A stretch of DNA of 64,000 bases from Thermithiobacillus plumbiphilus (GCF_038070005.1 NZ_JBBPCO010000010.1:62001-126000); one strand, 5' to 3'. Counted from the first letter of the stretch, positions 8,428 to 17,204 are shown. Notes: a model not told the origin generated them from the letters alone. A program made the numbers and translations.

Positions 8428-9477
8428 ATGATGCAACAGGAGATCCTGAACCGGCTCAATGACATGGTCGAGCGGGTACTCGCCGGGGAACTACTCACGG
8501 AAGATGAGGGCCGCTGGCTGATTCGCCTGGATGCCGGCTACCTGCCGCAGCTCATGGCCGGTGCCGACCGCATACGCCGTCATTTCCGTGGGGAAGCGGT
8601 CGAGGCCTGCGGCATCAGCAATGTGCGCAGCGGCAACTGCAGCGAGAACTGCAGCTTCTGTTCCCAGAGCGGGCATCACAAGGCCGCCACCGCACCCGTC
8701 TATGGCTATATCGCCGAAACGGATCTTGTCGCCCAGGCCCAGCGGCTGCGCAGCCTCGGGGCCACGGATTTCGGCATCGTCTCCAAAGGTTGGGGCGTGC
8801 GCGGCAACAAGGAAAAGGGCAAGCTCCAGGATTATCTGGCGAATCTCAGGGAGCACAGCGACATCGGCCGTTGCGCCTCGCTCGGTGCGCTCGATGAATC
8901 CATGGCTCGCGAACTCAAGGCCATGGGGCTGGAGAACTATCATCACAATCTCGAGTGCGCCGAGTCGTTCTTTGAGAATGTCTGTACCACGCACAGCTAT
9001 CAGGAAAACATCGATACCATCCAGGCCGCCCAGCAGGCCGGCATGCGCGTCTGCGCCGGTGGCATTCTTGGCATGGGCGAGAGCCTCGACCAGCGGGTCG
9101 AACTGGCCATGACCCTGCGCGCCCTGAACGTCGAATCCGTGCCCCTGAACTTCCTCAATCCCCAGCCGGGCACGCCCATGGGCCATCTGCCCAAGATGGA
9201 GCCACGCGAGTGCCTGCACATGATCGCGGTATTCCGTTACCTGCTGCCGCAGGCCGAGATCCGCATCGCCGGTGGGCGCACGCACATGCGCGATTTGCAG
9301 GCAATGATCTTCTACGCCGGTGCTTCCGGTGTCATGATCGGCGATTATCTCACTACCGCCGGGCGCAAGGTCGAAGACGACCTGCAGATGCTCAGGGATC
9401 TTGGCGTGACAATCCGTGGTGACACCTTCCAGCGCCGGGCGCAGCAAGCCCAGGAGCAGGCCACCGGGCTGTCCTGA
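8428..9477 (+). CDS. bioB: biotin synthase, possible type II
   Basis: 349 residues. Radical-SAM motif C71-x3-C75-x2-C78 (CSENCSFC) binds the [4Fe-4S] cluster. The enzyme inserts sulfur into desthiobiotin, the last step of biotin synthesis. Compared with E. coli BioB, the auxiliary-cluster ligands Cys128, Cys188 and Arg260 appear to be kept (C149, C209, R279), but the Cys97 position is Gly116 (GATDFGIVSKG). Two extra cysteines, C177 and C186, flank the conserved HHNL-to-TTHSY stretch. The overall sequence (GGILGMGES, NFLNPQPGTP) is closer to firmicute and anaerobe BioBs than to enteric ones. First of the two adjacent ATGs is used; the second is at 8431. Confidence 0.93.
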   Translation: MMQQEILNRLNDMVERVLAGELLTEDEGRWLIRLDAGYLPQLMAGADRIRRHFRGEAVEACGISNVRSGNCSENCSFCSQSGHHKAATAPVYGYIAETDLVAQAQRLRSLGATDFGIVSKGWGVRGNKEKGKLQDYLANLREHSDIGRCASLGALDESMARELKAMGLENYHHNLECAESFFENVCTTHSYQENIDTIQAAQQAGMRVCAGGILGMGESLDQRVELAMTLRALNVESVPLNFLNPQPGTPMGHLPKMEPRECLHMIAVFRYLLPQAEIRIAGGRTHMRDLQAMIFYAGASGVMIGDYLTTAGRKVEDDLQMLRDLGVTIRGDTFQRRAQQAQEQATGLS

Positions 9478-9486
9478 TCCGGTTTC

Positions 9487-10659
9487 ATGGCGGATCTCGA
9501 TGCATTCCTGAGGCAGGATCTGGCCGAGGCTGAAGCCCGGGGGCTGCGCCGGCGCTCGCAGGTGCTCGACCCGCTCGGGGGCCCTCGCTTTCAGGATGGC
9601 CGCCAGAAGCTGCTCTCCTTTTCCAGCAACGATTATCTGGGCCTGGCCCGCGACCCGGCCCTGCAGGAAGCACTATGCGCCGGCGCCAGGGCCTTTGGCA
9701 CCGGCAGTGGCGCGGCCCACCTGCTCGGCGGGCACCGCAGCGCGCACGCCGCGCTCGAGCGGGATCTGGCGGCATTCACCGGCCGCGAGGCCGCTCTGCT
9801 GTTTGGCAACGGCTATCTCGCGAACCTCGGCGCGATCACCGCCCTGCTCGGGCGTGATGACCACATTTTCGCCGATCGCCTCAACCATGCTTCCCTGGTG
9901 GATGCCGCGCTGCTTTCGCGAGCCCGGCTGCAGCGCTATCGGCACAACGACCTCCAGCACCTTGAAGCACTCCTGCAGCGCACGCCCGCGCGTGGCCGGC
10001 GCCTGATCGTGACCGATGGCGTGTTCAGCATGGATGGTGACCTTGCCCCATTGACCGCGCTCGCGGAACTGGCCCGGCGTTATGATGCCTGGCTGATGGT
10101 GGATGACGCGCATGGCCTGGGCGTGCTCGGGTCAACAGGCCGGGGCAGCCTGGAAGCCTTCTCGCTGTCGCCGCAAGACGTTCCGGTACTGATGGGCACG
10201 CTGGGCAAGGCCTTTGGCGTGTATGGTGCCTTCGTGGCGGGCAGCCAGTCCCTGATCGATTTCCTGCAGCAGCGGGCGCGCAGCTATATCTACACCACCG
10301 CCCTGCCACCGGCTCTGGCGAGCGCCACGCAGGCGGCCTTGCTGCTGGTCCAGCAGGACCACTGGCGGCGCCAGCACCTGCAAACGCATATCCAGCGCTT
10401 GCGTCAGGGTCTCAAGAGTCTGGCCTGGAGCCTGATGCCCTCGGATACCCCGATCCAGCCTCTGCTGGTAGGCGAGGCGGAGGCCGCGCTGAATCTCAGC
10501 CAGCAGTTGCGCCAGCAAGGGTTTTACGTTCCGGCCGTGCGTCCGCCGACCGTGCCGCAAGGGAGCGCGAGGCTGCGCATCACCCTGAGCGCCCTGCATC
10601 AGGACCAGGACGTGGATGCCCTGATTGCTGCCCTGCAGGATTGTCATCATGCGTCCTGA
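9487..10659 (+). CDS. bioF: 8-amino-7-oxononanoate synthase
   Basis: 390 residues, the expected length for this PLP-dependent alpha-oxoamine synthase. Visible marks are the FSSNDYLGLA N-terminal segment, GSGAAHLLGGH, the cofactor aspartate region VDDAHGLGVLG, and the Schiff-base lysine in GTLGKAFGVYG. It condenses pimeloyl-ACP (or CoA) with alanine to give KAPA. It starts 9 bases after bioB and overlaps bioH by 11 bases, consistent with one transcript. Confidence 0.95.
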   Translation: MADLDAFLRQDLAEAEARGLRRRSQVLDPLGGPRFQDGRQKLLSFSSNDYLGLARDPALQEALCAGARAFGTGSGAAHLLGGHRSAHAALERDLAAFTGREAALLFGNGYLANLGAITALLGRDDHIFADRLNHASLVDAALLSRARLQRYRHNDLQHLEALLQRTPARGRRLIVTDGVFSMDGDLAPLTALAELARRYDAWLMVDDAHGLGVLGSTGRGSLEAFSLSPQDVPVLMGTLGKAFGVYGAFVAGSQSLIDFLQQRARSYIYTTALPPALASATQAALLLVQQDHWRRQHLQTHIQRLRQGLKSLAWSLMPSDTPIQPLLVGEAEAALNLSQQLRQQGFYVPAVRPPTVPQGSARLRITLSALHQDQDVDALIAALQDCHHAS

Positions 10660-11434
10660 ATCCTGGGCCTACTCGCAGCACGGCCAGGGGCCGGATCTCG
10701 TCTGTCTGCACGGCTGGGGCACGCAGGGGGACATCTTTATCCCACTGGTGGATGAACTGGTGCAGGGTTTCCGGGTGACCACCCTGGACCTGCCAGGCCA
10801 TGGCCATACGCCCTGTGGGGCCGGGCTGGACCTGGACCGAGCCGCCGCGCGGCTAGGCACTATTCTGGAAACGCTGGCAGGGCCCAAACCCTGGCTGCTG
10901 GGCTGGTCTTTGGGCGGCATGATCGCGCTTGATCTGGCGCGCCAGTCGCCGGATAGCCTTACCGGTCTGGTGCTGATCAGTACCACGCCACGCTTCGTCG
11001 CTGGCCCGAACTGGGCAGCGGGCATGGAAGCCGCTGCCTTTCAGCAGTTCGCCCATAATCTGCTCGACGATCCCCAGGCCACCGTCAAGCGTTTCCTGGC
11101 CCTGCAGACCCTGGACGACGGTGAGGGCCGTCGCGCCCTGCGACAGCTGCAGCAGGGTAGCCCCTGGCCGACGCCGGATCCTGATTGCCTGGCCGGCGGG
11201 CTGGACATCCTGCGGGAAATTGATCTGCGGCCAGCGCTCGATCAAATGCGCCTGCCCGTGCTGCTGATCCAGGGCGGCCGGGACCGGGTGGTGCTGCCGC
11301 AGGCGGCCGAATATCTGGCAGAACGCTTGCCCGACAGCCGTTTACTGAATCTGCCCCGCGCGGGGCATGCCCCCTTTCTGACGGCTCCCGCGGAATGCGC
11401 GCAGGCGATTCGCCGCTTTCTGGATGAACGATGA
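10649..11434 (+). CDS. bioH: pimeloyl-ACP methyl ester carboxylesterase
   Basis: 261 residues, alpha/beta hydrolase fold. The oxyanion region HGWGTQGD, the nucleophile serine in GWSLGG, the acid in GGRDRVV and the histidine in GHAPF form the expected triad. It removes the methyl group added by BioC, releasing pimeloyl-ACP for BioF. The ATG at 10649 lies inside the end of bioF; an in-frame ATG at 10625 adds eight non-family residues. Placement of bioH inside the bio operon, next to bioC, supports this role over a generic esterase. Confidence 0.93.
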   Translation: MRPESWAYSQHGQGPDLVCLHGWGTQGDIFIPLVDELVQGFRVTTLDLPGHGHTPCGAGLDLDRAAARLGTILETLAGPKPWLLGWSLGGMIALDLARQSPDSLTGLVLISTTPRFVAGPNWAAGMEAAAFQQFAHNLLDDPQATVKRFLALQTLDDGEGRRALRQLQQGSPWPTPDPDCLAGGLDILREIDLRPALDQMRLPVLLIQGGRDRVVLPQAAEYLAERLPDSRLLNLPRAGHAPFLTAPAECAQAIRRFLDER

Positions 11435-12309
11435 TGGAAAACCCGCTCAATCTGATTGACAAGCAGGCAGCCCGGCGTGCCTTCAACCGCGCAGCCATTA
11501 CCTATGAGGCCGCGGCCGTACTGCAGCGCGAGGTCGCCGACCGCCTGCTGGAGCGGCTCGACCTGGTCAAGCTCGATCCCGCCTGGATTCTCGATGCCGG
11601 CAGCGGCACCGGCTATGCCTGCCGACGTCTCAATAAACGCTACCCCAAGGCCCAGGTCGTCGCGCTCGACTTCGCCGAATCCATGCTGCAGCAGGCGCGC
11701 AAGGGCCGGGGCTGGTTTGCCAGGCAGCAATTCGTCTGCGGCGATCTCGAAGCCTTGCCCTTTCAGGCGCAGCACTTTGATCTGGTCTTCTCGAATTTCT
11801 CCCTGCAATGGTGCAACGATCTGGACGCGGTGTTCTCCGGCTTCCGGCATCTGCTCAAGCCCGGTGGCCTGCTGATGTTCACCACCTTTGGCCCGGATAC
11901 CCTGCGGGAACTGCGACAGGTCTTTGCCGAGGTGGCGCCCGGACAGCCTCACGTCAGTGACTTCGTGGACATGCACGACATCGGCGACGCCCTGGTGCGC
12001 CAGGGCTTCGAGATCCCGGTCATGGATGTGGAACACTTCACGCTCACCTATGCCGAACTGCGCGCCCTGATGCAGGACATCAAGGCCATCGGCGCGCAGA
12101 ATGCCACGGCCGAACGCGCGCGAGGTCTGCTGAGCCCTGCCCGTTGGCGCGCCCTGAACAGTGCCTATGAAAGCTTCCGTCGGGAAGGGCGCCTGCCAGC
12201 CACTTATGAAGTGGTCTATGGCCATGCCTGGGCCAGCACCCGGCCAGAAAATCGCACCCTGGATGACGGCAGCATCGCCGTGCCGCTGTCGCAGTTACGG
12301 CGGCGCTGA
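11431..12309 (+). CDS. bioC: malonyl-ACP O-methyltransferase
   Basis: 292 residues, class I SAM methyltransferase. The N-terminal KQAARRAFNRAAITYE segment is typical of BioC; motif I is LDAGSGTGY and the post-I acidic strand ends ALDFAESML. It methylates the malonyl thioester so that the fatty acid synthase can extend it to pimeloyl-ACP methyl ester. Start overlaps the bioH stop by four bases (ATGA), and its own stop overlaps bioD by one base. Confidence 0.95.
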   Translation: MMENPLNLIDKQAARRAFNRAAITYEAAAVLQREVADRLLERLDLVKLDPAWILDAGSGTGYACRRLNKRYPKAQVVALDFAESMLQQARKGRGWFARQQFVCGDLEALPFQAQHFDLVFSNFSLQWCNDLDAVFSGFRHLLKPGGLLMFTTFGPDTLRELRQVFAEVAPGQPHVSDFVDMHDIGDALVRQGFEIPVMDVEHFTLTYAELRALMQDIKAIGAQNATAERARGLLSPARWRALNSAYESFRREGRLPATYEVVYGHAWASTRPENRTLDDGSIAVPLSQLRRR

Positions 12310-12977
12310 TGCAGGGCTACTTCATTACCGGTACGGATACAGGCGTCGGCAAGACCCTGACGAGCTGCGTCTTCTTGCACGCGCTGGCGCAGCAGGGATT
12401 GCGGGTGGCAGGCTACAAGCCCGTCGCCTCCGGTTGCGAGCAGACCGCCGAGGGCCTGCGCAATGAGGATGCCCTGGCCCTGATCGCCCACAGCAATGTC
12501 CCGCTGGATTATGCCAGCGTGAATCCCTATGCCCTGGCCGAGCCGATTGCCCCGCATTGGGCAGCGAGACTCGCCGGCAAGGACATCGACCTGCCTTTTT
12601 CATTGCATCAGGCCCAGGCGCTTGGCGACCGGGTCGATCGCCTGATCGTCGAAGGGGCGGGAGGCTTTCTGGTGCCGCTCAACGAGCGGGAAAGCTTTGC
12701 TGATCTGGCCGAAGCGCTCCAGTTGCCAGTCATCCTGGTAGTCGGCCTGCGCCTCGGCGCCATCAATCATGCCCTGCTGACAGCAGAGGCCGTTCTCAGG
12801 CGCGGCCTGACCCTGGCCGGCTGGGTAGGCAACGCTGCCTGGCCCGAACCCATCCCCGCAGGCACCATCGAAACCCTGGAAACCCGAATGCCAGCACCGC
12901 GACTTGCCACCTTCTCCCACCAGTATGATCCAGACATCTCCAACCTGGCAGAAGCCTTGCGGCTCGATATGCTCTGA
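12309..12977 (+). CDS. bioD: dethiobiotin synthetase
   Basis: 222 residues, the standard length. The P-loop reads GTDTGVGKT at residues 7-15; KPVASG follows, and VEGAGGFLVPL is the conserved Mg/substrate loop. It forms the ureido ring of dethiobiotin from DAPA, CO2 and ATP. It is the last gene of the operon. No bioA (DAPA aminotransferase) is present here, so that step must be encoded elsewhere. Confidence 0.95.
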   Translation: MQGYFITGTDTGVGKTLTSCVFLHALAQQGLRVAGYKPVASGCEQTAEGLRNEDALALIAHSNVPLDYASVNPYALAEPIAPHWAARLAGKDIDLPFSLHQAQALGDRVDRLIVEGAGGFLVPLNERESFADLAEALQLPVILVVGLRLGAINHALLTAEAVLRRGLTLAGWVGNAAWPEPIPAGTIETLETRMPAPRLATFSHQYDPDISNLAEALRLDML

Positions 12978-13071
12978 CCCTTCCCCCTTGGTCCTATAGG
13001 TGGAGCAGCTAAACTTGTCTATGAAATAGATATGAGCTTTTGTTGCAGGGCCGGTCAGTCAGGAGATGCGT

Positions 13072-13413
13072 ATGCCGAAGTTGAAGGCCATGCTGAAGCA
13101 GCCTGGGGTGCTTGCAGTCGGCAGGTTCTCCCGCAAGGGATTGCTGGATGATGTCTACGGCGAGCTCAGCGAAGAGGACGCCAGCCTGGCTGCCAGAATG
13201 TGTGCCGCCAATGCCATTGCCAGCGGCGTTCAGGGGCAATTGCTTACGGCGCTGTCCGGGCGGGAGGAGTTTGTAGACCATGTCGGCTGGACCATGCTTG
13301 GCGACGAGCTTGGAATGGTTGCCATCGAGGACATGTTCTGCCTGATCCGTCTGCGCGAAGCCTCGCTGGCTGAAACTGTCAGGATCATGCGTCAAGCCGC
13401 CGGCGTGGACTGA
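13072..13413 (+). CDS. DUF2173-like protein, copy 1
   Basis: 113 residues from ATG 13072, chosen because the GTCAGGAG motif then lies 8 bases upstream and the N-terminus (MPKLKAMLKQPGVLAVG) aligns with the two following paralogs; an ATG at 13066 sits too close to the motif. The pattern is hydrophobic start, PG-x2-A-x-G, acidic stretch, and a shared alanine-rich helix (ARMCAANA). I associate this with DUF2173, small proteins related to roadblock/LC7. Its C-terminal half (DHVGWTMLGDELGMVAIEDMFCLI) keeps the GW-x-ML/GLD core. No function is known. It is the most diverged of the three. Confidence 0.72.
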   Translation: MPKLKAMLKQPGVLAVGRFSRKGLLDDVYGELSEEDASLAARMCAANAIASGVQGQLLTALSGREEFVDHVGWTMLGDELGMVAIEDMFCLIRLREASLAETVRIMRQAAGVD

Positions 13414-13436
13414 GCTTCGATCAAGGAGAGAGAAAG

Positions 13437-13769
13437 ATGCCCACACTGGAAGAACTGATGTCTTTGCCGGGTGCCTTTGCAGCCATCGAGTATTCCTGCA
13501 CCGGTGGCCTACGGGAATTCAAGGGGGAATTGGCCCAGGACAGTGCCGAGCTGCTGGCCGAGGTCTGTGCTTCCAATATTGCCATGTACCGCATGGAGGC
13601 GAGTGGCTGGGAGAAGCACACCGGTCAGCAAGGCTTTTTTCCGAGCAAGGGTTTTTCCCTGATCGGACTCGATCACGTGCTGGTGGCGAGTGATACCCAT
13701 GCCGTGCTGGTGCATGGCAGGGATATCGACTATGACCGCTGTTTTCAGTCACTGTCCAGCGCCGGATAG
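13437..13769 (+). CDS. DUF2173-like protein, copy 2
   Basis: 110 residues, preceded by AAGGAGAG. It shares with its neighbours the opening LEELMSLPGAFAAIEYS, an acidic 'GELAQDSAELLAEVCASN' block and the GFSLIGLDHVLVASDTHAVLVHG C-terminal strand pair. A single cysteine in the shared helix (EVC/ELC/RMC) is conserved across the three copies. A roadblock-like alpha/beta dimerisation fold is inferred. It lies 23 bases after copy 1. Confidence 0.75.
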   Translation: MPTLEELMSLPGAFAAIEYSCTGGLREFKGELAQDSAELLAEVCASNIAMYRMEASGWEKHTGQQGFFPSKGFSLIGLDHVLVASDTHAVLVHGRDIDYDRCFQSLSSAG

Positions 13770-13790
13770 CAGAAAGCCAGGAGAGGCCGC

Positions 13791-14129
13791 ATGACACAGC
13801 TCAACCAGCTCATGGATATACCGGGAATGCTCGGCGCCATCCGTTTTCTCGACGATGGCAGCGTGGATGAAAGTATCGGCTCGATTGATCCGGAGCACGC
13901 TGTCCTTGCCGCCGAGCTGTGCTTTGCCAATACCCGCATCGCCCAGCAACAGGGGGATTTGCTGGTGGCGTTTACCGGCCTGGGTGGCTGGTCGCCGCCA
14001 CGGGGCTGGGCCATGGCCGGGCCGGAAATATCCGTCTGTGGCATGGCATCAGTTGCTTGCTTCGTCAGCAACAAGGAAATATCATATAATACGCTGTTTA
14101 CAGTGCTGTATCGCGTCGCGCACGCCTGA
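13791..14129 (+). CDS. DUF2173-like protein, copy 3
   Basis: 112 residues, preceded by CCAGGAG. It opens LNQLMDIPGMLGAIRF and carries AELCFANTRIAQQ and GWAMAGPEISVCGMASVACFV, matching the pattern of copies 1 and 2 and of DUF2173 proteins. It lies 21 bases after copy 2 and 335 bases before ccoN. The proximity to the oxidase locus may be meaningful, but the long gap with its own promoter argues against simple cotranscription. Confidence 0.75.
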   Translation: MTQLNQLMDIPGMLGAIRFLDDGSVDESIGSIDPEHAVLAAELCFANTRIAQQQGDLLVAFTGLGGWSPPRGWAMAGPEISVCGMASVACFVSNKEISYNTLFTVLYRVAHA

Positions 14130-14464
14130 GCCTCTGGTGTCTTGCAGGAACCCCGCTTCCTTTTGACCTGATCTGCCCGCTTTCCGGGCATTCCGCCTGA
14201 CCTTCCGTTAGAAATTCTCTATGACGAAAAGAATAATTTGATTAGCCCGGCTCGCAGCAATCAGGCAACATATTAGAGCATGTTGAAATGCCAGCCATTA
14301 TCTTATGGGCCCCCAAGAAACCTTTGTGGGAATGGGCGTGCAGGCGGATTGACATAAAGATATTTGTGTCTTATTTTGCGCTTGGCAGCCCGTACTCCGC
14401 CTTTTGTCTGACGAGGTGAGTAGGTACAGGCTGGTCAGTTTGAAGATAACCTTTTGGAGGGCAT
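14130..14464 (+). promoter_or_regulatory. intergenic control region upstream of ccoN
   Basis: 335 bases without a gene. Contents: a small hairpin TGCCCG-CTTTC-CGGGCA (14174-14190) without a T-run, possibly a weak terminator for the DUF2173 genes; an inverted repeat CAACAT-N8-ATGTTG (14266-14285); and a likely promoter TTGACA (14349-14354), 17 bases, TATTTT (14372-14377). The leader before ccoN is then about 80 bases. I looked for a classic FNR/ANR box (TTGAT-N4-ATCAA) and did not find one. Confidence 0.55.
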
Positions 14465-15922
14465 ATGGCCTCGGCTACGGCTACGATGACAGGTACAGCC
14501 GCTCCCGCACAAGCGGCGGTGGAGTACAATTTTGATATTGTAAAACGGTTTACCATCATGGCCCTGGTCTGGGCCGTGGTAGGCATGGCGGTGGGCGTCT
14601 GGATCGCGTCCGAGCTGGCTTGGCCGTTCCTCAATTTTGACAATCCCTACATTTCGTTTGGACGCTTTCGTCCAGTGCATACCACCACGGTGATCTTTGG
14701 TTTTGGTGGCAGCGCCCTGTTCGCAACCTCCTACTATGTCGTGCAGCGCACCTGTCAGGCGCGGCTGTTCAGTGATGCACTGGCCAACTTCACCTTCTGG
14801 GGCTGGCTTGCCGTCATCCCCCTGGCGCAGATCACCTACATGCTGGGCTTCAGCCAGACCCGCGAGTACGCGGAATTCGAGTGGCCGATCGATATCCTGA
14901 TCGCGCTGGTCTATCTTGCCTACCTGGTCGTCTTCGTCGGTACCATCATGAAGCGCCGCCAGAAGCATATCTATGTGGCCAACTGGTTCTTCCTGGCCTA
15001 CATTCTGGCGACCATCATCCTGCACATCTTCAATAACCTGGCCGTACCGGTGTCCTTCACCGGGATGAAGTCCTACCCGCTGTTCTCCGGGGTGCAGGAC
15101 GCCATGACGCAGTGGTGGTATGGTCATAACGCGGTGGGCTTCTATCTGACCGCTGCCTTCCTCGGCATGATGTACTACTTCGTTCCCAAGCAGGCTGGCC
15201 GCCCGATCTATTCCTATCGGCTGTCCATCATCCACTTCTGGGCGCTGATCTTCATGTACATGTGGGTGGGCGCGCATCACCTGCACTGGACCGCCTTGCC
15301 TGACTGGACCTCCACGCTGGCTGCCACCTTCTCCATCATGCTCCTGTTGCCTTCCTGGGGTGGCATGATCAACGGCATCCTGACCCTGTCGGGTTCCTGG
15401 GAGAAACTGCGCACCGATCCCATCATGAAGTTCCTGATCGTGGCCCTGTCCTTCTACGGCATGTCCACCTTCGAAGGCCCGATGATGGCGCTCAAGAGCG
15501 TGAATGCCCTGTCGCACTACACCGACTGGACCGTGGGTCACGTCCATTCCGGTGCCCTGGGCTGGGTGGCCATGATCACCTTTGGCTCGCTGTATCATCT
15601 GGTTCCCAAGTTGTGGAACACGGAGATGTACAGCACCCGCCTCATCAATACCCACTTCTGGCTGGCTACCATCGGTGTCCTGCTTTACATCGTCGCCATG
15701 TGGATCAGCGGTATTACCCAGGGCCTGATGTGGCGCGCCTTCGATGAGTACGGCAACCTGATGTACCGCTTCGCCGAGTCCGTCTCTGCCATGCACCCCT
15801 TCTATGCCATGCGTGTGCTGGGTGGTGTTTTCTTCCTGACTGGCGCCATCATCATGGTCTACAACGTGGCGATGACCATCCGCCAGGCGAAGACTGTGCC
15901 GGCTGCGACCAAGGTCGCCTGA
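14465..15922 (+). CDS. ccoN: cbb3-type cytochrome c oxidase subunit I
   Basis: 485 residues, close to the usual 470-490, with about 12 TM helices. It carries the haem b / b3 and CuB histidines in the expected helices, including [10 protein letters not shown], the [10 protein letters not shown] pair and [14 protein letters not shown]. It is the catalytic subunit of the high-affinity oxidase that reduces O2 and pumps protons in the inner membrane. GGAGG precedes the ATG at 14465. The gene order ccoN-O-Q-P that follows is standard. Confidence 0.97.
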   Translation: MASATATMTGTAAPAQAAVEYNFDIVKRFTIMALVWAVVGMAVGVWIASELAWPFLNFDNPYISFGRFRPVHTTTVIFGFGGSALFATSYYVVQRTCQARLFSDALANFTFWGWLAVIPLAQITYMLGFSQTREYAEFEWPIDILIALVYLAYLVVFVGTIMKRRQKHIYVANWFFLAYILATIILHIFNNLAVPVSFTGMKSYPLFSGVQDAMTQWWYGHNAVGFYLTAAFLGMMYYFVPKQAGRPIYSYRLSIIHFWALIFMYMWVGAHHLHWTALPDWTSTLAATFSIMLLLPSWGGMINGILTLSGSWEKLRTDPIMKFLIVALSFYGMSTFEGPMMALKSVNALSHYTDWTVGHVHSGALGWVAMITFGSLYHLVPKLWNTEMYSTRLINTHFWLATIGVLLYIVAMWISGITQGLMWRAFDEYGNLMYRFAESVSAMHPFYAMRVLGGVFFLTGAIIMVYNVAMTIRQAKTVPAATKVA

Positions 15923-15986
15923 GTCCCAAGTCATCAATTGCCAATAACCCCGCGGCGCAGGGTCGCGGGCATCAAGGAATTGTGAA

Positions 15987-16964
15987 ATGAAGCATGAGAC
16001 CATAGAAACGAACATTGGCATCATGCTGGTGCTGGTGATGATCGTCATCAGTATCGGCGGCCTGGTGGAAGTCGTTCCGCTCTTCTTTATCGACAAGACC
16101 ATCGAAAAGGTTGACGGGGTACGCCCCTATACCCCGCTGGAGCTTGCCGGTCGGAACATCTACCAGCGTGAAAGCTGCTTTTATTGCCACTCCCAGATGA
16201 TCCGCCCCTTCCGCGACGAGGCCATGCGTTACGGGCATTACTCGCTGGCGGCGGAAAGCATGTATGACCATCCCTTCCAGTGGGGCTCCAAGCGCACAGG
16301 TCCGGATCTGGCACGCGTCGGTGGCAAGTACTCCAACGAGTGGCATGTGGCCCATCTGATTGCACCGCGTGAGGTGGTGCCGGAATCCGTCATGCCCAAT
16401 TATTCCTGGCTGATGGAAAACCGCCTGTCCACCTCGGACATTCCGGCGGACATGCAGGCCCTGCGCAAGGTGGGCGTGCCTTATAGCCAGAGCGAGTCGG
16501 AGTTCATCGACAACGTTGCTAACTTCGGTGCCAAGACGGCGCTGGAACTGCGCATCAATGGCCGTGAACTGCGTGGTGCCGAGGTGGACCAGTTCATCAA
16601 TGGTCTGAATGCCCAGATCGACCAGGTGGTCGCCAAGGCCCGCCGCGAGGTGGATGGCAAGCCGGCGCTGGTATTCAGTAGCTCCAAGGTGGTGCGCGAG
16701 GCGGAAATCCCGGCCTATGTGCAGCAGGTCAAGCAGGATGCCCAGACCGTATTCACCAGTCTGGTCAAGACCGGGGATGACGGCCAGAAAGTCCTCGCTC
16801 TTCCGGGCGCCATGGATAACCTCAAGGCCCAGGCCGAGGCCAATTTCGATGGCGACCCTGACCGTCTGACCGAGATGGATGCCATGGTAGCCTACCTCCA
16901 GATGCTTGGAACCCAGGTTGACTTCAAGAAGTATGACGAGGGCTACCTGTCCCAGTTCCGATAA
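15987..16964 (+). CDS. ccoO: cbb3 oxidase subunit II, with long insertion
   Basis: 325 residues. One N-terminal TM helix (about 11-34), the haem motif C64-F-Y-C67-H68 and the axial methionine region SVMPNYSW (M136) make it CcoO, the membrane-anchored monohaem cytochrome c. Family members are usually about 200-245 residues. Here roughly 110-125 extra residues lie between LRKVGVPYS (about 159-167) and the C-terminal [14 protein letters not shown] (296-309). The insert looks helical and charged, with no extra CxxCH. The reading frame and codon use are unbroken, so it is a real insertion. Confidence 0.95.
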   Translation: MKHETIETNIGIMLVLVMIVISIGGLVEVVPLFFIDKTIEKVDGVRPYTPLELAGRNIYQRESCFYCHSQMIRPFRDEAMRYGHYSLAAESMYDHPFQWGSKRTGPDLARVGGKYSNEWHVAHLIAPREVVPESVMPNYSWLMENRLSTSDIPADMQALRKVGVPYSQSESEFIDNVANFGAKTALELRINGRELRGAEVDQFINGLNAQIDQVVAKARREVDGKPALVFSSSKVVREAEIPAYVQQVKQDAQTVFTSLVKTGDDGQKVLALPGAMDNLKAQAEANFDGDPDRLTEMDAMVAYLQMLGTQVDFKKYDEGYLSQFR

Positions 16965-16973
16965 AAGGTACGC

Positions 16974-17204
16974 ATGGATCAGCTCTACGGTATTTTTGGG
17001 CCTTTCTATGAGGGGGGCCATGCAGGCCCCTTTCTGCTGATCATTTTTTTCGTGACCTTCGTAGGCATACTGATCTATGTGCTCGGGGGCAGGAAGAGGA
17101 GCCAGCGCATCGAAAACGAAAAGTACTCGATTTTCGATGAGGAAGGTGGCCCTGAACAACGCAAAAGCCACAAGGAAGATGCCAAAGATGGAAAAGAGTC
17201 ATAA
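16974..17204 (+). CDS. ccoQ: cbb3 oxidase subunit CcoQ
   Basis: 76 residues, one TM helix (about 18-39) followed by a charged tail (GRKRSQRIENEKYSIFDEE). Size, position between ccoO and ccoP, and topology fit CcoQ, which stabilises the oxidase. The 3' end overlaps ccoP by 17 bases. Confidence 0.85.
   Translation: MDQLYGIFGPFYEGGHAGPFLLIIFFVTFVGILIYVLGGRKRSQRIENEKYSIFDEEGGPEQRKSHKEDAKDGKES

Noticed and set aside
14349-14377. FNR/ANR-type box in the ccoN promoter
   Set aside because: TTGACATAAAGATA has only one half-site; the second arm does not match ATCAA. Kept only as a -35/-10 pair.
14435-16102. 555-codon open frame antisense to ccoN
   Set aside because: It is rich in Arg, His and Gln and lies exactly opposite a clear ccoN; this is a GC-rich shadow frame. 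The same holds for long antisense frames at 407-1663, 20645-22201 and 41208-43262.
16000-16964. CcoO length caused by a frameshift or gene fusion
   Set aside because: The frame is continuous, the C-terminal CcoO segment is intact, and the insert has codon use like the neighbours, so an internal insertion is the better reading.
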